Shown here piece after piece: positions 6,103-14,632 of a stretch of DNA of 26,017 nt (position 1 is the first letter of the stretch; each line of letters begins with the position of its first letter). The notes under the pieces are model-generated. The model saw only the letters and a program-made list of their open reading frames with translations, searched no databases and was not told the origin of the DNA. The DNA comes from Microcaldota archaeon (lineage in GTDB: Archaea; Micrarchaeota; Micrarchaeia; Norongarragalinales; Norongarragalinaceae). Location of the stretch: positions 1-26,017 of the forward strand of contig JAGVWL010000037.1 of the NCBI GenBank assembly GCA_018304285.1, in the 5' to 3' direction. The position numbers and the translations under genes were made by a program.

Positions 6103-7125
6103 TCAAAGCTGCAGGTAGAAAACCGCGAGTGCGGCGAAGCCGCACAGCGCGTATAACGTGAGCACTTTTTTCACGAGCGCGCTTTCGCGCATCGGCTTTC
6201 GCTTCAAAATCCTGTAGAACAGCGTGTAGTTTTCCGCTCCGGCCGGGGGCGAAAGCGTTCCGTCTTTTGCAATCACCGGATCGTGGCACGCGCGCCTCCG
6301 TTCGACGCCTTTGGACCAGTAGTAAATCGTGGCGCCCAGCTCGTAGAAAGCCGGCAAAAGCAGTATCACGCCGTACTTCTCCATGTTTCCTATTATCACT
6401 GCGGAAGCGATCGCTGCGCCGAGGGAAAGCGTTCCAACGTCGCCCGGAAAGATTTTCGCGGGAAACCAGTTGTACTTCAGGAAGGCGAGGCATGCTGCCA
6501 GCGTGACCGCGAGTATGACTGCAGCTGGAAAGGAATTCGCTTGCAGCGCGATGAACAGGAGGAAAGCCGAGATTATCGCAACGCTTCCTGCCTCCAAGCC
6601 GTTATAGCCGGCGGCCATGTTGATTGCGTTGGCAGCGCCCGTGACGCCCAGCGGAATCAGAACGAACGTGTAGAACAAACCGAAGTCCACCACTCCCAGG
6701 AAAGGCAGGCTCATTGCCGTGTCTCCTGCAGTGATTGCGACGAGCGGAAAGGCGCCGATTACCGGCATCAGGATTTTAGTGCGCCAAGAGAGCTTGAAAA
6801 CGTCGTCGAAAATCCCGATGAGCGCAAGAAGGGTTATGGAAGCAAGCGCGGAAAGCAGCAGGTTGGTCTCGCGAATGTTGTTCTCAAGGAAAGCCAAGTA
6901 CAGCACGGAGAGGAGGATTCCCGAGGCGATGCCTGCGAAGAGCGTGAACCCGCCGAGGTAAGGGATTTGCGGCTTGCTGGCCTTGTTGTCGTCAGTGCCG
7001 AAAATCCTCTTGCGGATTGCGCTGGTGATGAGGATGGGCGTGGAAAAGAGCGTGACTGCGAAAGAAATCGCGAAAAGCAAAACCACGAAGGCTGCATCCA
7101 TTTTTTTCAAACCCGCAAAATTCAA
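6103..7125 (-). CDS. UDP-GlcNAc:dolichyl-phosphate GlcNAc-1-phosphate transferase-like (GPT/AglH type)
   Basis: This integral membrane enzyme loads the first sugar phosphate onto dolichyl phosphate, the first step of lipid-linked oligosaccharide synthesis. The 340 residues form about ten membrane helices. Signatures of the polyprenyl-phosphate HexNAc-1-P transferase family are DDNKASKPQIPYLGG, GIFDDVFKLSWRTK, NAINMAAGYNGLEAG and FPGDVGTLSLG. The NGLEAG form is typical of eukaryotic/archaeal GPT rather than bacterial MraY or WecA. The TTG at 7125 overlaps the aglB stop as TTGA; an ATG at 7101 is an alternative. Placement directly after aglB ties the first and last steps of N-glycosylation to one transcript. 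The exact sugar is not determined by the sequence. Confidence 0.9.
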   Translation of the reverse strand: MNFAGLKKMDAAFVVLLFAISFAVTLFSTPILITSAIRKRIFGTDDNKASKPQIPYLGGFTLFAGIASGILLSVLYLAFLENNIRETNLLLSALASITLLALIGIFDDVFKLSWRTKILMPVIGAFPLVAITAGDTAMSLPFLGVVDFGLFYTFVLIPLGVTGAANAINMAAGYNGLEAGSVAIISAFLLFIALQANSFPAAVILAVTLAACLAFLKYNWFPAKIFPGDVGTLSLGAAIASAVIIGNMEKYGVILLLPAFYELGATIYYWSKGVERRRACHDPVIAKDGTLSPPAGAENYTLFYRILKRKPMRESALVKKVLTLYALCGFAALAVFYLQL

Positions 7126-10073
7126 CCGCTGTTGTTGGAAGAGGAGTTCGAAGCGTTTCCGGCTTCGGGTGAAGGCGAGGGGCTCGCTTCAGGAGAGGGG
7201 GAAGCCGAAGGCGTCGGGGTAGGCGAGGGCGTTGGCTCTGTTACGCCTTGCCCCAGATACTCGAAAATGCGCACTGCGCCGTTGGGCGAGCGGAACACTA
7301 GCTTGAAGCCGGGGAGCTTTTCAAAGAAGAACAGCCGCGTGAAAGCCGAGTTGAAGACGGTGTTGTTCATTCCCGCGAAGCTCAAGTCGGGATTCAAGTT
7401 CAGGAAAGTGCCTTGCCCAATTGGAACCAGGTAACTCGTGTTGGAATCGGGATTTTCGATGGTGTTGGGCGCTTGCGCGACAACGAACTTGCGCTGGAAT
7501 CCCGGAGCCAAGCCGTTTTGCGTGAGCAAGTACAGGTTCTCGTTATCCGCGCAGTATGAAGGCCCGAAACTGCTTTTCAGCAGGGGCATGGGAATTGCGG
7601 ATGCGGAAGTAGGGCAGTTTTCTTGCGATACCGTCAGATACTCGAAGTAATGCGATACTTCGTAATTGCTTTGGCCCGTGCCCCCGCGCCAGTCTATTTC
7701 CGGGGTTTCAGGGCACGTGGGCGAATTCTGTTTCGAGCAGGTTCCGCTGAGGAAAACCAGTGCACCCCATTTTCCTATCAAGTCCGAATCGACTAGAACG
7801 TGCGTTCCGCGGTGGAATTTCATGGTGTAAGCCAAGTCCGCCGGGTTTCCGTTTACGAAAGCCCTTGCGACCTCGTGGTCGAAATCGCCGTACAAGTTGT
7901 TGGGGTCCAAGACCGAGTTCGAATCGCCGAAGAAGGTAATCCAGTGGCCGTAATCCCACCAGCTTAAGACCCTGCACTCCCACCCGAACTTTTGCGTGCA
8001 CGCGCTTTGCGTGAGGGGGTCGAGGCGGTTGGTGTTGTGGTAAAGCCAGCCCATTGCGCTTACCGGCGTGCCAGTGAAGGAAGGGGAAAGCTCCGAAGGC
8101 AAAACCCAGTCTGAAGGAATGCGGGTGAAGCCAAGTTCGTTGAGTGAATTGGGCACGGTTTGCGCTTCGGTGAACACAACGCCTATGCCGATGATTAAAA
8201 CCAAAGCCAATGCGTATTTGGAAGCCTTCTGCAAGTCCTGCAGGTTCAATGCTTTAGCAATCATTTCGAAAGCCCTCAAAGACTCGCCGAGTACGAAGCC
8301 GAACGCCAACGAGACTGCAATGCCCAGATGCAGGAGGAACTTCACCTTGTTCAATCCGATGTACGCGACGGGGAAGAAAATGAGCATGAACAACAGCGAA
8401 GTGCGGCTTCTGTGTTCGGAGTAAAGGTAGTATACCGCAGTGGCGAGAAGCCCCACGAGAAGGTAAATGAAAACGTCGCTGCTTGCGAAAAAGTCGACGA
8501 ACGCAATCAAGTCCGCAACGCCTATGCCCTTAGCAACGAACTTCAAGATAGCATCCACGGCCGTATTGAGGAAGAGGAATAGCGCCGCAACAACGCCCAA
8601 TACAATCGCGTAATTCCGGTGCCCTTTCGAGACAAGCGAGAGTATTGCAACGACGGACGCGAGCGTTGCAGCAAGGAGCAACAGCAGCGGCGGATTCAAA
8701 ATCCCGAAGGACGGGCTGAAGAAAGCTTCGGAAGTGGCGCCTTCCTCCTGGATGGTCTTTCCTAAAGCCCCGCGCGCGAAAGCGCTTCCCAACTGTCCCT
8801 TAAGCAGGTCGATAATGCTTCCGGCCAACGGGGTTATCAATAAAACCACTAGCACGATGACCGAAAGGATTGCAAGGTACTTCAAGCGCGGGCGGTGCGA
8901 CTTGGCAGGCTTGAATTTCTCGAAGTAAAAGAGCCCTGCGGAAAACAGGAAGGCGAGAACCAGGATAATCAGGTTGGTGCTGAAGAAAACAAACCTGTCG
9001 CCTTGCGTGTAGAAAGAGAAAAGCAGGCTTCCTAGAACCGCGCCTGCCACGACCATCGCGTTCGTCCTAACGAAAGGAGCGTCCAGCCTTCCAGCTACGT
9101 AATCCAAGACCGACTGCACGGCGAGGTAAGCGGTGATTACCATGAACGGCCAGATGTACTGCTGGCTCGACCACACTATCGTCGCCATGACGAACCCAGC
9201 GAGAAGCCCCAGGCGGTTGCTTTTCTTGCCTACGGCAAGAGCATACAAGGCGAAAAACAGGAGGACTGTGAACAAGCCGAAAGGCTGCTGTTCGCTCACG
9301 CCTGCAGCGAATTTCTTTATCAGCTGCGGGAGGAAAACGAAAATGCCCGCGACCACGAGGCCGACGTACTTGTTGTATTCCTCACGCAAGAGGAGGAAAG
9401 CGACAAATGCAAGCAAAGCTCCCGCAAGCGGGGGAACCATCTGGGAAAAGAGTATGAGCGTTTCCTTCGAATACGCCGTGCCTGCGAAAGCCTGGTAGGC
9501 CGAATACCACGACGCCTGTAAATAATGCATGAGGGGCGGAACGCGGATGAAAAGCTCTTTCGGATAGTAGACTTCGGGCGAGAATGCGGGCATCGAGCCG
9601 TCCAGCACGATTTTTTCGGTTATCTTGTCGTAAAAGTACGGGTCGAACTCGAAGAAGGAAGCGCTCCACGCAGTTGCAAAGCGGGCGTAGAATGCGAAAA
9701 GCATTAGGAAGAGCAAAAGCAGGCCCACCCAATTATGCAAAGCAAAATGCTTGAAGCCGTGCGAAAAGTCGGGCTTCATGGATTTGAGCGAAAAAGACTG
9801 TTTTTGGTAGTAAAGCAACGCGATTGCGGCGAACAGCAGCAAAAGCGCGTTCGTGACTACGAGCATGAACGAAAACTTTATGCCGAGCAAAAGGAATTCG
9901 AGAAAAAACAGTGTCGGGGCCGCAAGGACTGCCAGCACCACGCCCATGAAAAACTTGTCCCAATTGTCCAGGAAAGTGTGCTTGAACAAGGCGTAGGAAA
10001 GGACTACCGCGGGAACGAAGTTGATTAGTACCGAGGCTATTAATGCGATTGCTTCAACCAAAAAACCCACCAC
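7122..10073 (-). CDS. aglB: Dolichyl-phosphooligosaccharide-protein glycotransferase AglB (STT3)
   Basis: AglB transfers the finished lipid-linked glycan to Asn in N-X-S/T sequons of exported proteins. The 983 residues comprise an N-terminal region of about 13 membrane helices (to roughly 640) and a soluble extracytoplasmic domain. Visible motifs are FEFDPYFYDK with the metal-binding D144, TIQE (440-443, the TIXE motif of the fifth outer loop) and WWDYGHW (705-711, acceptor recognition). After the globular domain ends near residue 944, a 39-residue Pro/Ser/Thr tail ends in GNASNSSSNNSG, which contains three sequons. The start is a GTG at 10073; the adjacent GTG at 10070 and a TTG at 10061 are alternatives. 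It follows asnB by 79 bases and overlaps the next gene. Confidence 0.95.
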   Translation of the reverse strand: MVGFLVEAIALIASVLINFVPAVVLSYALFKHTFLDNWDKFFMGVVLAVLAAPTLFFLEFLLLGIKFSFMLVVTNALLLLFAAIALLYYQKQSFSLKSMKPDFSHGFKHFALHNWVGLLLLFLMLFAFYARFATAWSASFFEFDPYFYDKITEKIVLDGSMPAFSPEVYYPKELFIRVPPLMHYLQASWYSAYQAFAGTAYSKETLILFSQMVPPLAGALLAFVAFLLLREEYNKYVGLVVAGIFVFLPQLIKKFAAGVSEQQPFGLFTVLLFFALYALAVGKKSNRLGLLAGFVMATIVWSSQQYIWPFMVITAYLAVQSVLDYVAGRLDAPFVRTNAMVVAGAVLGSLLFSFYTQGDRFVFFSTNLIILVLAFLFSAGLFYFEKFKPAKSHRPRLKYLAILSVIVLVVLLITPLAGSIIDLLKGQLGSAFARGALGKTIQEEGATSEAFFSPSFGILNPPLLLLLAATLASVVAILSLVSKGHRNYAIVLGVVAALFLFLNTAVDAILKFVAKGIGVADLIAFVDFFASSDVFIYLLVGLLATAVYYLYSEHRSRTSLLFMLIFFPVAYIGLNKVKFLLHLGIAVSLAFGFVLGESLRAFEMIAKALNLQDLQKASKYALALVLIIGIGVVFTEAQTVPNSLNELGFTRIPSDWVLPSELSPSFTGTPVSAMGWLYHNTNRLDPLTQSACTQKFGWECRVLSWWDYGHWITFFGDSNSVLDPNNLYGDFDHEVARAFVNGNPADLAYTMKFHRGTHVLVDSDLIGKWGALVFLSGTCSKQNSPTCPETPEIDWRGGTGQSNYEVSHYFEYLTVSQENCPTSASAIPMPLLKSSFGPSYCADNENLYLLTQNGLAPGFQRKFVVAQAPNTIENPDSNTSYLVPIGQGTFLNLNPDLSFAGMNNTVFNSAFTRLFFFEKLPGFKLVFRSPNGAVRIFEYLGQGVTEPTPSPTPTPSASPSPEASPSPSPEAGNASNSSSNNSG
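7125..7242 (-). repeat. Low-complexity Pro/Ser/Thr coding repeat at the AglB C-terminus
   Basis: On minus, this stretch encodes short repeating units such as PTPSPTP and PSPEASPSPSP, then an Asn/Ser-rich end. It is a coding simple repeat, likely to vary in length between strains, and not a mobile element. Confidence 0.7.
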
Positions 10074-10078
10074 CTTGG

Positions 10079-10100
10079 AAATTCGAATTTTAAAAAAAAA
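10079..10100 (-). promoter_or_regulatory. aglB promoter region: T-run/TATA element and 12-base palindrome
   Basis: On minus, nine T residues (10100-10092) run into TTTAAAATT, a TATA-like box about 18 bases before the GTG at 10073. Between box and start lies the perfect palindrome AAATTCGAATTT (10079-10090). The T-run could also end the asnB transcript. The spacing is slightly short for a leaderless start at 10073 and fits one of the downstream starts better. Confidence 0.4.
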
Positions 10101-10152
10101 TGCAGGATATTATGAATACGATTTAGGTAATATGGACTTTAATAATTGTTTC

Positions 10153-12015
10153 TTACGCATCCAGCCGCCTGAATGAAGATGGCTTTGCAGGCTTGTCCGC
10201 ATCTATGAAAATCCTGTGCCAGCACTCCAGCGAGAACAGCGTCCAAAACCGTTTTCCCCAAAGGGTTTCCTTCTTCTCCGCGTTTTCCAAAACCTTCCGC
10301 ACGAAGCCCTTTTCGAACAGCCCGCGCTTTTGCGCCTGCGGGCTTTCAAGCATTTGCCCCGCGATTTCACCCAGCCCCGCCGCAAGCCATTTCAGCGTTG
10401 GAGTGTTGAACCCCTGCTTTCTCCTTTTCACGACAGCAGGAGGCAGCGCGCTTGAAACAAGCTTGCGCATGAGCACTTTCGTCTTCAAGCCGTCGACTTT
10501 CAAGCGCGAGGGCAGGGTTTGCGTCAGGAGGAGAAAATCCCGGTCTAGGAAAGGCACGCGCGGCTCGAGGCCGAACGCCATCGACGCCTTGTTCACTTTC
10601 ATCAGGTAATCGTCGGGCAGCAGCGTGCGCAAGTCGAAATCCATCATTTGCGAGCGGAAATCGCCTCGGCCGAAAAACGGCGCGGTTTTCGAAAGCGTCT
10701 TGTTGCTTTCGCTTAGCGTGGGAGAAGCGAATTGTTTTTTTTCCTTTTCCGACAGCGCTGCGGAGTAAGACAAGAGCAATCGGGGCTTGTCGCCCGAGTT
10801 TTCAAGAATTTCCTTCGCCCGGTCCACGTCGCCAAAGGAACCTAGCGTGAAGGGAACGTGCTTCAAGTGTTTTGCAGCCCAATTCCATTTGTTGAGCAGC
10901 GAAAGCCGCGCGTAACGCTCGTAACCGCCGAAAACCTCGTCCCCGCCGTCGCCAGTGAGAACGACCGTGACGTGTTTTTTTGCTTTCTGCGCCATCAAAA
11001 ACGTTGGAAGCGCCGCGATGTCCGCGGCAGGCTCGTCCATGTGCCACGCTACTTGCGGGAAAACGCCGTAATTCGAGCTGTCCACGCGCAATTCCTTATG
11101 CTCCGTGCCGAGTTTTTCCGCAACCAAACGCGAAAACTTGTCGTCGCTGGAATCCATCCCGAAGTCGACCGAAAACGTTTTGACTTTGTCGCTCAACGAA
11201 GCCATTACGGCCGCGGTATAGCTTGAATCCAAGCCTCCACTCAAGTAAACTCCTAGCGGCACGTCGCTCAGCAAACGCCGTTCCACGCTTTTCGCGAAGC
11301 TTTCGCTTAATTGCGAAATCCACTGCCCCTCGCTTTTTTCAGCTGGCGAAGCGCGCGGGAGGGAAAAGAATTTTTTCTTGCGCAAAACGCCCTTTGAAAA
11401 AACCACGAGTTCGCCAGGCTGGACTTTCAACACGCCTTCAAACAGCGTCTGCGGACCGACGGAATATTGCAGGGAGAGAAAATCGTTCAAAGCTTCGGCG
11501 TTGGGCTTGCGCTTTATGCCTGCAGCCAATATCGCCTTGATTTCCGAAGCGAAATAAAGGATTTTCCCGCGCGCATCGAAATGGTAGTAAAGCGGGCACA
11601 CGCCCGGAAAATCGCGCGCCAGCAAAAGTTTTTTTGTTTCGGAATCCCACAATGCGAAAGCGAAATCGCCGCGCAAGCGCGAAACGAAATCTTCTCCCCA
11701 CTGTTCGTAAGCGTGAACCAAAACTTCGGTATCCGAACCGCTCTTGAAGCGGTGCATTCGCTCGAGTTGCGAGCGCAATTCCTTGAAATTGTAAATCTCG
11801 CCGTTGAACGTTACCCAAACGGTCCCGTCTTCGTTTGACATGGGCTGCTTGCCGCGCGCCGACAAGTCAATTATTGCAAGGCGCTTGTGCGCGAGGGAAA
11901 TGCCTTTGTCGGTGAAAACGCCTTGCGCGTCCGGCCCGCGGTGGCCGAGCGTATCCGCCATCTTCAAAACTAGCTTCTTGTCCGACGCGCCTGCAATGCC
12001 GCAAATTCCGCACAT
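10153..12015 (-). CDS. asnB: AsnB-type glutamine-hydrolysing amidotransferase
   Basis: The enzyme uses glutamine-derived ammonia and ATP to amidate a carboxylate. The 620 residues start with MCGICGIAG (C2 is the glutaminase nucleophile), then GHRGPD and FNGEIYN. The synthetase half carries the PP-loop SGGLDSS (259-265) and TGDGGDEVFGGY (354-365). The start is fixed because C2 must be exposed; the upstream extension of the frame to 12183 overlaps the preceding gene. In the conserved segment usually ending GIKPLYY, this protein has GVCPLYY (C140 in place of Lys). It could make free asparagine, but inside a glycan locus an alternative is amidation of a sugar uronate, as proposed for AsnB-like proteins in surface polysaccharide clusters. 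It starts two bases after the stop of the GT4 gene, so translation is probably coupled. Confidence 0.9.
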   Translation of the reverse strand: MCGICGIAGASDKKLVLKMADTLGHRGPDAQGVFTDKGISLAHKRLAIIDLSARGKQPMSNEDGTVWVTFNGEIYNFKELRSQLERMHRFKSGSDTEVLVHAYEQWGEDFVSRLRGDFAFALWDSETKKLLLARDFPGVCPLYYHFDARGKILYFASEIKAILAAGIKRKPNAEALNDFLSLQYSVGPQTLFEGVLKVQPGELVVFSKGVLRKKKFFSLPRASPAEKSEGQWISQLSESFAKSVERRLLSDVPLGVYLSGGLDSSYTAAVMASLSDKVKTFSVDFGMDSSDDKFSRLVAEKLGTEHKELRVDSSNYGVFPQVAWHMDEPAADIAALPTFLMAQKAKKHVTVVLTGDGGDEVFGGYERYARLSLLNKWNWAAKHLKHVPFTLGSFGDVDRAKEILENSGDKPRLLLSYSAALSEKEKKQFASPTLSESNKTLSKTAPFFGRGDFRSQMMDFDLRTLLPDDYLMKVNKASMAFGLEPRVPFLDRDFLLLTQTLPSRLKVDGLKTKVLMRKLVSSALPPAVVKRRKQGFNTPTLKWLAAGLGEIAGQMLESPQAQKRGLFEKGFVRKVLENAEKKETLWGKRFWTLFSLECWHRIFIDADKPAKPSSFRRLDA

Positions 12016-12017
12016 TT

Positions 12018-13139
12018 CTACTGCCTCGACAGGGCTTTGAAAAGCCCGATATACCCCTTGCACGCTTGTTTCCAGGAGAATTCCGCCCGGATTTTCTTCA
12101 GCGCGTTTTGCGAAAGCGTTTTCGCAAGCTTTTCGTCTCGCAAGAGCCTGTTGGTAGCGCTGGCAAGGGATTTGAAATCGCACGGAGGAACCACTAGCGC
12201 GGTTTTTCCTTTTTCAACGGGCAGCCCTATGTCCGTCACTACGCACGGGACTCCGGCTGCCATGGCTTCGAGCATCGCAATCGGAAGCCCTTCGCTCAAC
12301 GAAGGCAGGACGAAAACGTCCGCCTGAGAAAGCAATTTTGGAACGTCGCCAACCTGCCCGGCGAAAACCACGTTGCCAATCTTTTTTTCTTCAACAGTTT
12401 TCTGCAAAGATTCTTTTTCCGGGCCGTCGCCGGCAATCAAAACGCGCGCGCCGATGCCGGGGGCGGCGTCGACCAGGAATTTTGCGCCCTTGACTTCAAG
12501 CAGCCTGCCCAAGAACAGCACGGTCTTTCTCCCCGTTCCTTTTTTCTTTTTTGCTTTAAAGCGGGCGAGGTCGACGCCCGTGGGGATTACGCGGTAGTTT
12601 TCCGGGAGAAAACCCATTTTTTGCCTGAAAGACTCTGTTTCCTGCCTGCTTAGGAAAACGACCGCGTCTGCATGCGAATAAGCGAACGACTCCAAAATCT
12701 TGAGGATTTTTTTAACCAGGAAATTGTATTGGGGCTGCACCCACGCTATTCCGGCAGGCCTGGAAATCACTGGCTTTCGCTTGAAAAAGCGCAGCATCAA
12801 GGCGATGCTGGTCGATATTGCTCCGTTGGCAAGAACGACGTCAAAGTCGAGCTTCATGCCTTCGATGAAAGACATGGCGTTGAAAGAAGGGTTTCTGAAC
12901 AAGAATCCTTTAACCCACCCTACTCTCCGGACCAGAATGCCGTTTTTCTTTTCTGAAGAAGCCTGGCCGGGGAATTTTCGCGTGACAATGACCGGCTCGA
13001 GCCCCTCTTCAGCCAAGGCGCCGGCTAAGTCTTGCGTATAGCGTTCCATGCCGCCCGAAGGCAAGGAGTCAAACCCCCTGCTCGAGCCGACTGGAAACTC
13101 TTTCGACCCCAAAATGAGCATTCTAAGCATTTTACCCAT
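12018..13139 (-). CDS. Glycosyltransferase, GT4 family
   Basis: This retaining glycosyltransferase with the GT-B fold is probably cytoplasmic and acts on a lipid-linked or nucleotide-activated sugar. The 373 residues have an N-terminal acceptor-side domain with PSGGMERYTQDLAGAL, then FLSRQE, VIPTGVDLARF and LFLGRLLEVKGAKFLV. The donor-site ending is SLSEGLPIAMLEAMAAGVP, which carries the two Glu of the E-x7-E motif. The ATG at 13139 lies about 27 bases after CTTTAAATAC, so a leaderless start is likely; ATGs at 13130 and 13121 are alternatives. It lies between the flippase and asnB, which fits a role in building the AglB donor glycan. Donor and acceptor are not readable. Confidence 0.9.
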   Translation of the reverse strand: MGKMLRMLILGSKEFPVGSSRGFDSLPSGGMERYTQDLAGALAEEGLEPVIVTRKFPGQASSEKKNGILVRRVGWVKGFLFRNPSFNAMSFIEGMKLDFDVVLANGAISTSIALMLRFFKRKPVISRPAGIAWVQPQYNFLVKKILKILESFAYSHADAVVFLSRQETESFRQKMGFLPENYRVIPTGVDLARFKAKKKKGTGRKTVLFLGRLLEVKGAKFLVDAAPGIGARVLIAGDGPEKESLQKTVEEKKIGNVVFAGQVGDVPKLLSQADVFVLPSLSEGLPIAMLEAMAAGVPCVVTDIGLPVEKGKTALVVPPCDFKSLASATNRLLRDEKLAKTLSQNALKKIRAEFSWKQACKGYIGLFKALSRQ

Positions 13140-13160
13140 GTAAAGTTTTATTTACATCCG

Positions 13161-13170
13161 GTATTTAAAG
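13161..13170 (-). promoter_or_regulatory. Candidate TATA box for the GT4-asnB transcript
   Basis: CTTTAAATAC on minus lies in the 36-base gap after the flippase stop, centred about 27 bases before the ATG at 13139. This is a near-ideal archaeal spacing for a leaderless mRNA. Confidence 0.5.
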
Positions 13171-13175
13171 CATGC

Positions 13176-14570
13176 TTATTTGGACCGCCCGATTTTGAGC
13201 CTCCCGAGGGGAATGCGGGAGACTGTTTCGTGCACCAGCTGCTTGTTGGCCAAATAAGTCAGCAAAGCGTAAACTGCAAGGGCAAGGGTTTTTCCGACAA
13301 AGCCCCCTCCCTCGAAAAAGAAGACGTAAAGCGCGATGAAAAGGATGAAGATGAAATACTGCGGGAGCACCTGCCTTATTTCAACGCCGTACCTGGTCTT
13401 GAGATAGTAAAAACCTATGCTGGAAGTGAAGATGTAAGTAAGGACGTTTGCCCACGAAGCGCCTACTGCGCCGTAAAGGGGGACGAGAATGACGTTGAAG
13501 ACAAGGCTGAAGACGGTAAGGAGGGAAATGAGCAGCCCCGCGATTTTCGTCCTGCCCACCGAGGAGGTGGACGAAAAGTTCAGCCCGTGTATTGCCATCA
13601 AAGGCAGGGTGAGGGAAAGGATTTTCAGCGGGGTTACTGCGCCGGCAAAGTTTTGCCCCAAGAGCAGGGAAACGATTATGTCAGAATAATAAAAGAAAAC
13701 GATGCCTGCGGTTGCAAGCAGCATGGTGTTGGCCTGGCTTATTTTCTCGTAGTAAAACTTCAGCTTGGACTCCTGGCGTATCACGCGCGGCATCATCGTC
13801 GTGAAAAGCGACGTGGAAAACGGAAGCACTGCCGCGACCAGCGAATAGGAAATGTCGTAATACCCGACTTCGGAAACCCCGCGGAAGGCGGCGATGAGGT
13901 AACGGTCGACTACGACTATGAACGCGCCCACGAAACCCACGAGCCCGAGTGGCGCGGCGTAAGCAAGAATTTTCTTGAGCTCAGCCATGGACGGACGGCC
14001 GAGGGCCTTGAGGGAAAATAAGCCGGCGGCGGAAACGGCAACGATTGCAAGAGCCCTGCCCCATGCTGAGAGGACTCCGTCTGCAGTCGCATACGCCAAG
14101 GCGAGTGAAAGGATTCCCGAGAAAAAGGCGGATGCAACGGCGTATTTGCTGAACACCCCGAATTTTTCAAGCCCCTGCTGCGCCGCTTGCAGGATGAGGA
14201 AAAAGCACAAGGCGATTGAAAGGAAGAAAGAGGCGGCGTATCCGGCAGTTCCCAAGGCAGGGGCTGCGGAAAGCACGATGAATTGCAGGGGAAGGTAAAG
14301 GATTGCCGCTGCGGCGATGGTGAAAGCCAGCGAAGTTGAAACGAGCTGCTTCACCCGTTGGGGTTTTTTTGCGGTAAAGTACAATACGCCGGAATTGAGG
14401 GAAAACAAGGTCAGCGCGGGAATGACCGAGGCGGTGCTCAGCACGAGCGCAAACAAGCCGTATTCCGACGGGCCGAGAAACCGGGCTGTGACGGGCCTGA
14501 GGAAAAAACCCAAGGCCAAAACCAGGAAGTTTGCCGCGAGAACGTAGGCCGTGCTTTTCAGGAAGGTCAT
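13176..14570 (-). CDS. Polysaccharide flippase (Wzx/RfbX-like, MOP superfamily)
   Basis: This 464-residue membrane protein has about 12-14 predicted helices. The N-terminal pattern is typical of oligosaccharide flippases: ANFLVLALGFFLRPVTARFLGPSEYGLFALVLS, of which FLGPSEYG is the common loop. A conserved middle segment includes VDRYLIAAFRGVSEVGYY and the VPLYGAVGASWAN type of loop. Family members move undecaprenyl- or dolichyl-linked glycans across the membrane. With AglB encoded downstream, this is the natural candidate to present the glycan outside. The basic C-terminal tail (PLGRLKIGRSK) fits a cytoplasmic end. The ATG at 14570 is about 29 bases after TTTTAAAA. Confidence 0.9.
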   Translation of the reverse strand: MTFLKSTAYVLAANFLVLALGFFLRPVTARFLGPSEYGLFALVLSTASVIPALTLFSLNSGVLYFTAKKPQRVKQLVSTSLAFTIAAAAILYLPLQFIVLSAAPALGTAGYAASFFLSIALCFFLILQAAQQGLEKFGVFSKYAVASAFFSGILSLALAYATADGVLSAWGRALAIVAVSAAGLFSLKALGRPSMAELKKILAYAAPLGLVGFVGAFIVVVDRYLIAAFRGVSEVGYYDISYSLVAAVLPFSTSLFTTMMPRVIRQESKLKFYYEKISQANTMLLATAGIVFFYYSDIIVSLLLGQNFAGAVTPLKILSLTLPLMAIHGLNFSSTSSVGRTKIAGLLISLLTVFSLVFNVILVPLYGAVGASWANVLTYIFTSSIGFYYLKTRYGVEIRQVLPQYFIFILFIALYVFFFEGGGFVGKTLALAVYALLTYLANKQLVHETVSRIPLGRLKIGRSK

Positions 14571-14595
14571 TACAACGTTATAATGCGATAATTGC

Positions 14596-14603
14596 TTTTA
14601 AAA
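14596..14603 (-). promoter_or_regulatory. Candidate TATA box for the flippase gene
   Basis: TTTTAAAA (the same on both strands) lies in the 62-base gap after the aminotransferase stop and is centred 29 bases before the ATG at 14570. The rest of the gap holds G/C-rich CCGCGG repeats. Confidence 0.45.
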
Positions 14604-14632
14604 GTGGCGAGCCGCGGGACGCGGTGCTAACT

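Noticed and set aside
6035..6493. N-terminal extension of the radical SAM gene to 6493
   Set aside because: The extra 153 residues overlap the transferase gene on the same strand in another frame, are Arg-rich and show no motif. A GTG at 6034 with a TATA box upstream explains the start.
7125..7242. Repeats at the aglB 3' end as a CRISPR or mobile repeat
   Set aside because: The repeats are short, degenerate, in frame and encode Pro/Ser units. There are no spacers of constant length and no cas gene.
6283..7434. 383-residue open frame on plus
   Set aside because: It lies opposite the GlcNAc-1-P transferase and the end of aglB, both with strong family motifs. Its product is Glu/Arg/Gly-rich without domains, the mark of an antisense shadow in G/C-rich coding DNA.
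12016..12183. Extended asnB start at 12183
   Set aside because: The glutaminase requires Cys directly after the initiator Met (MCGIC). The extension overlaps the GT4 gene and would bury that residue.
13032..14021. 329-residue open frame on plus
   Set aside because: It runs antisense to the flippase and GT4 genes, is highly charged with no recognisable domain, and has a start inside the GT4 gene.
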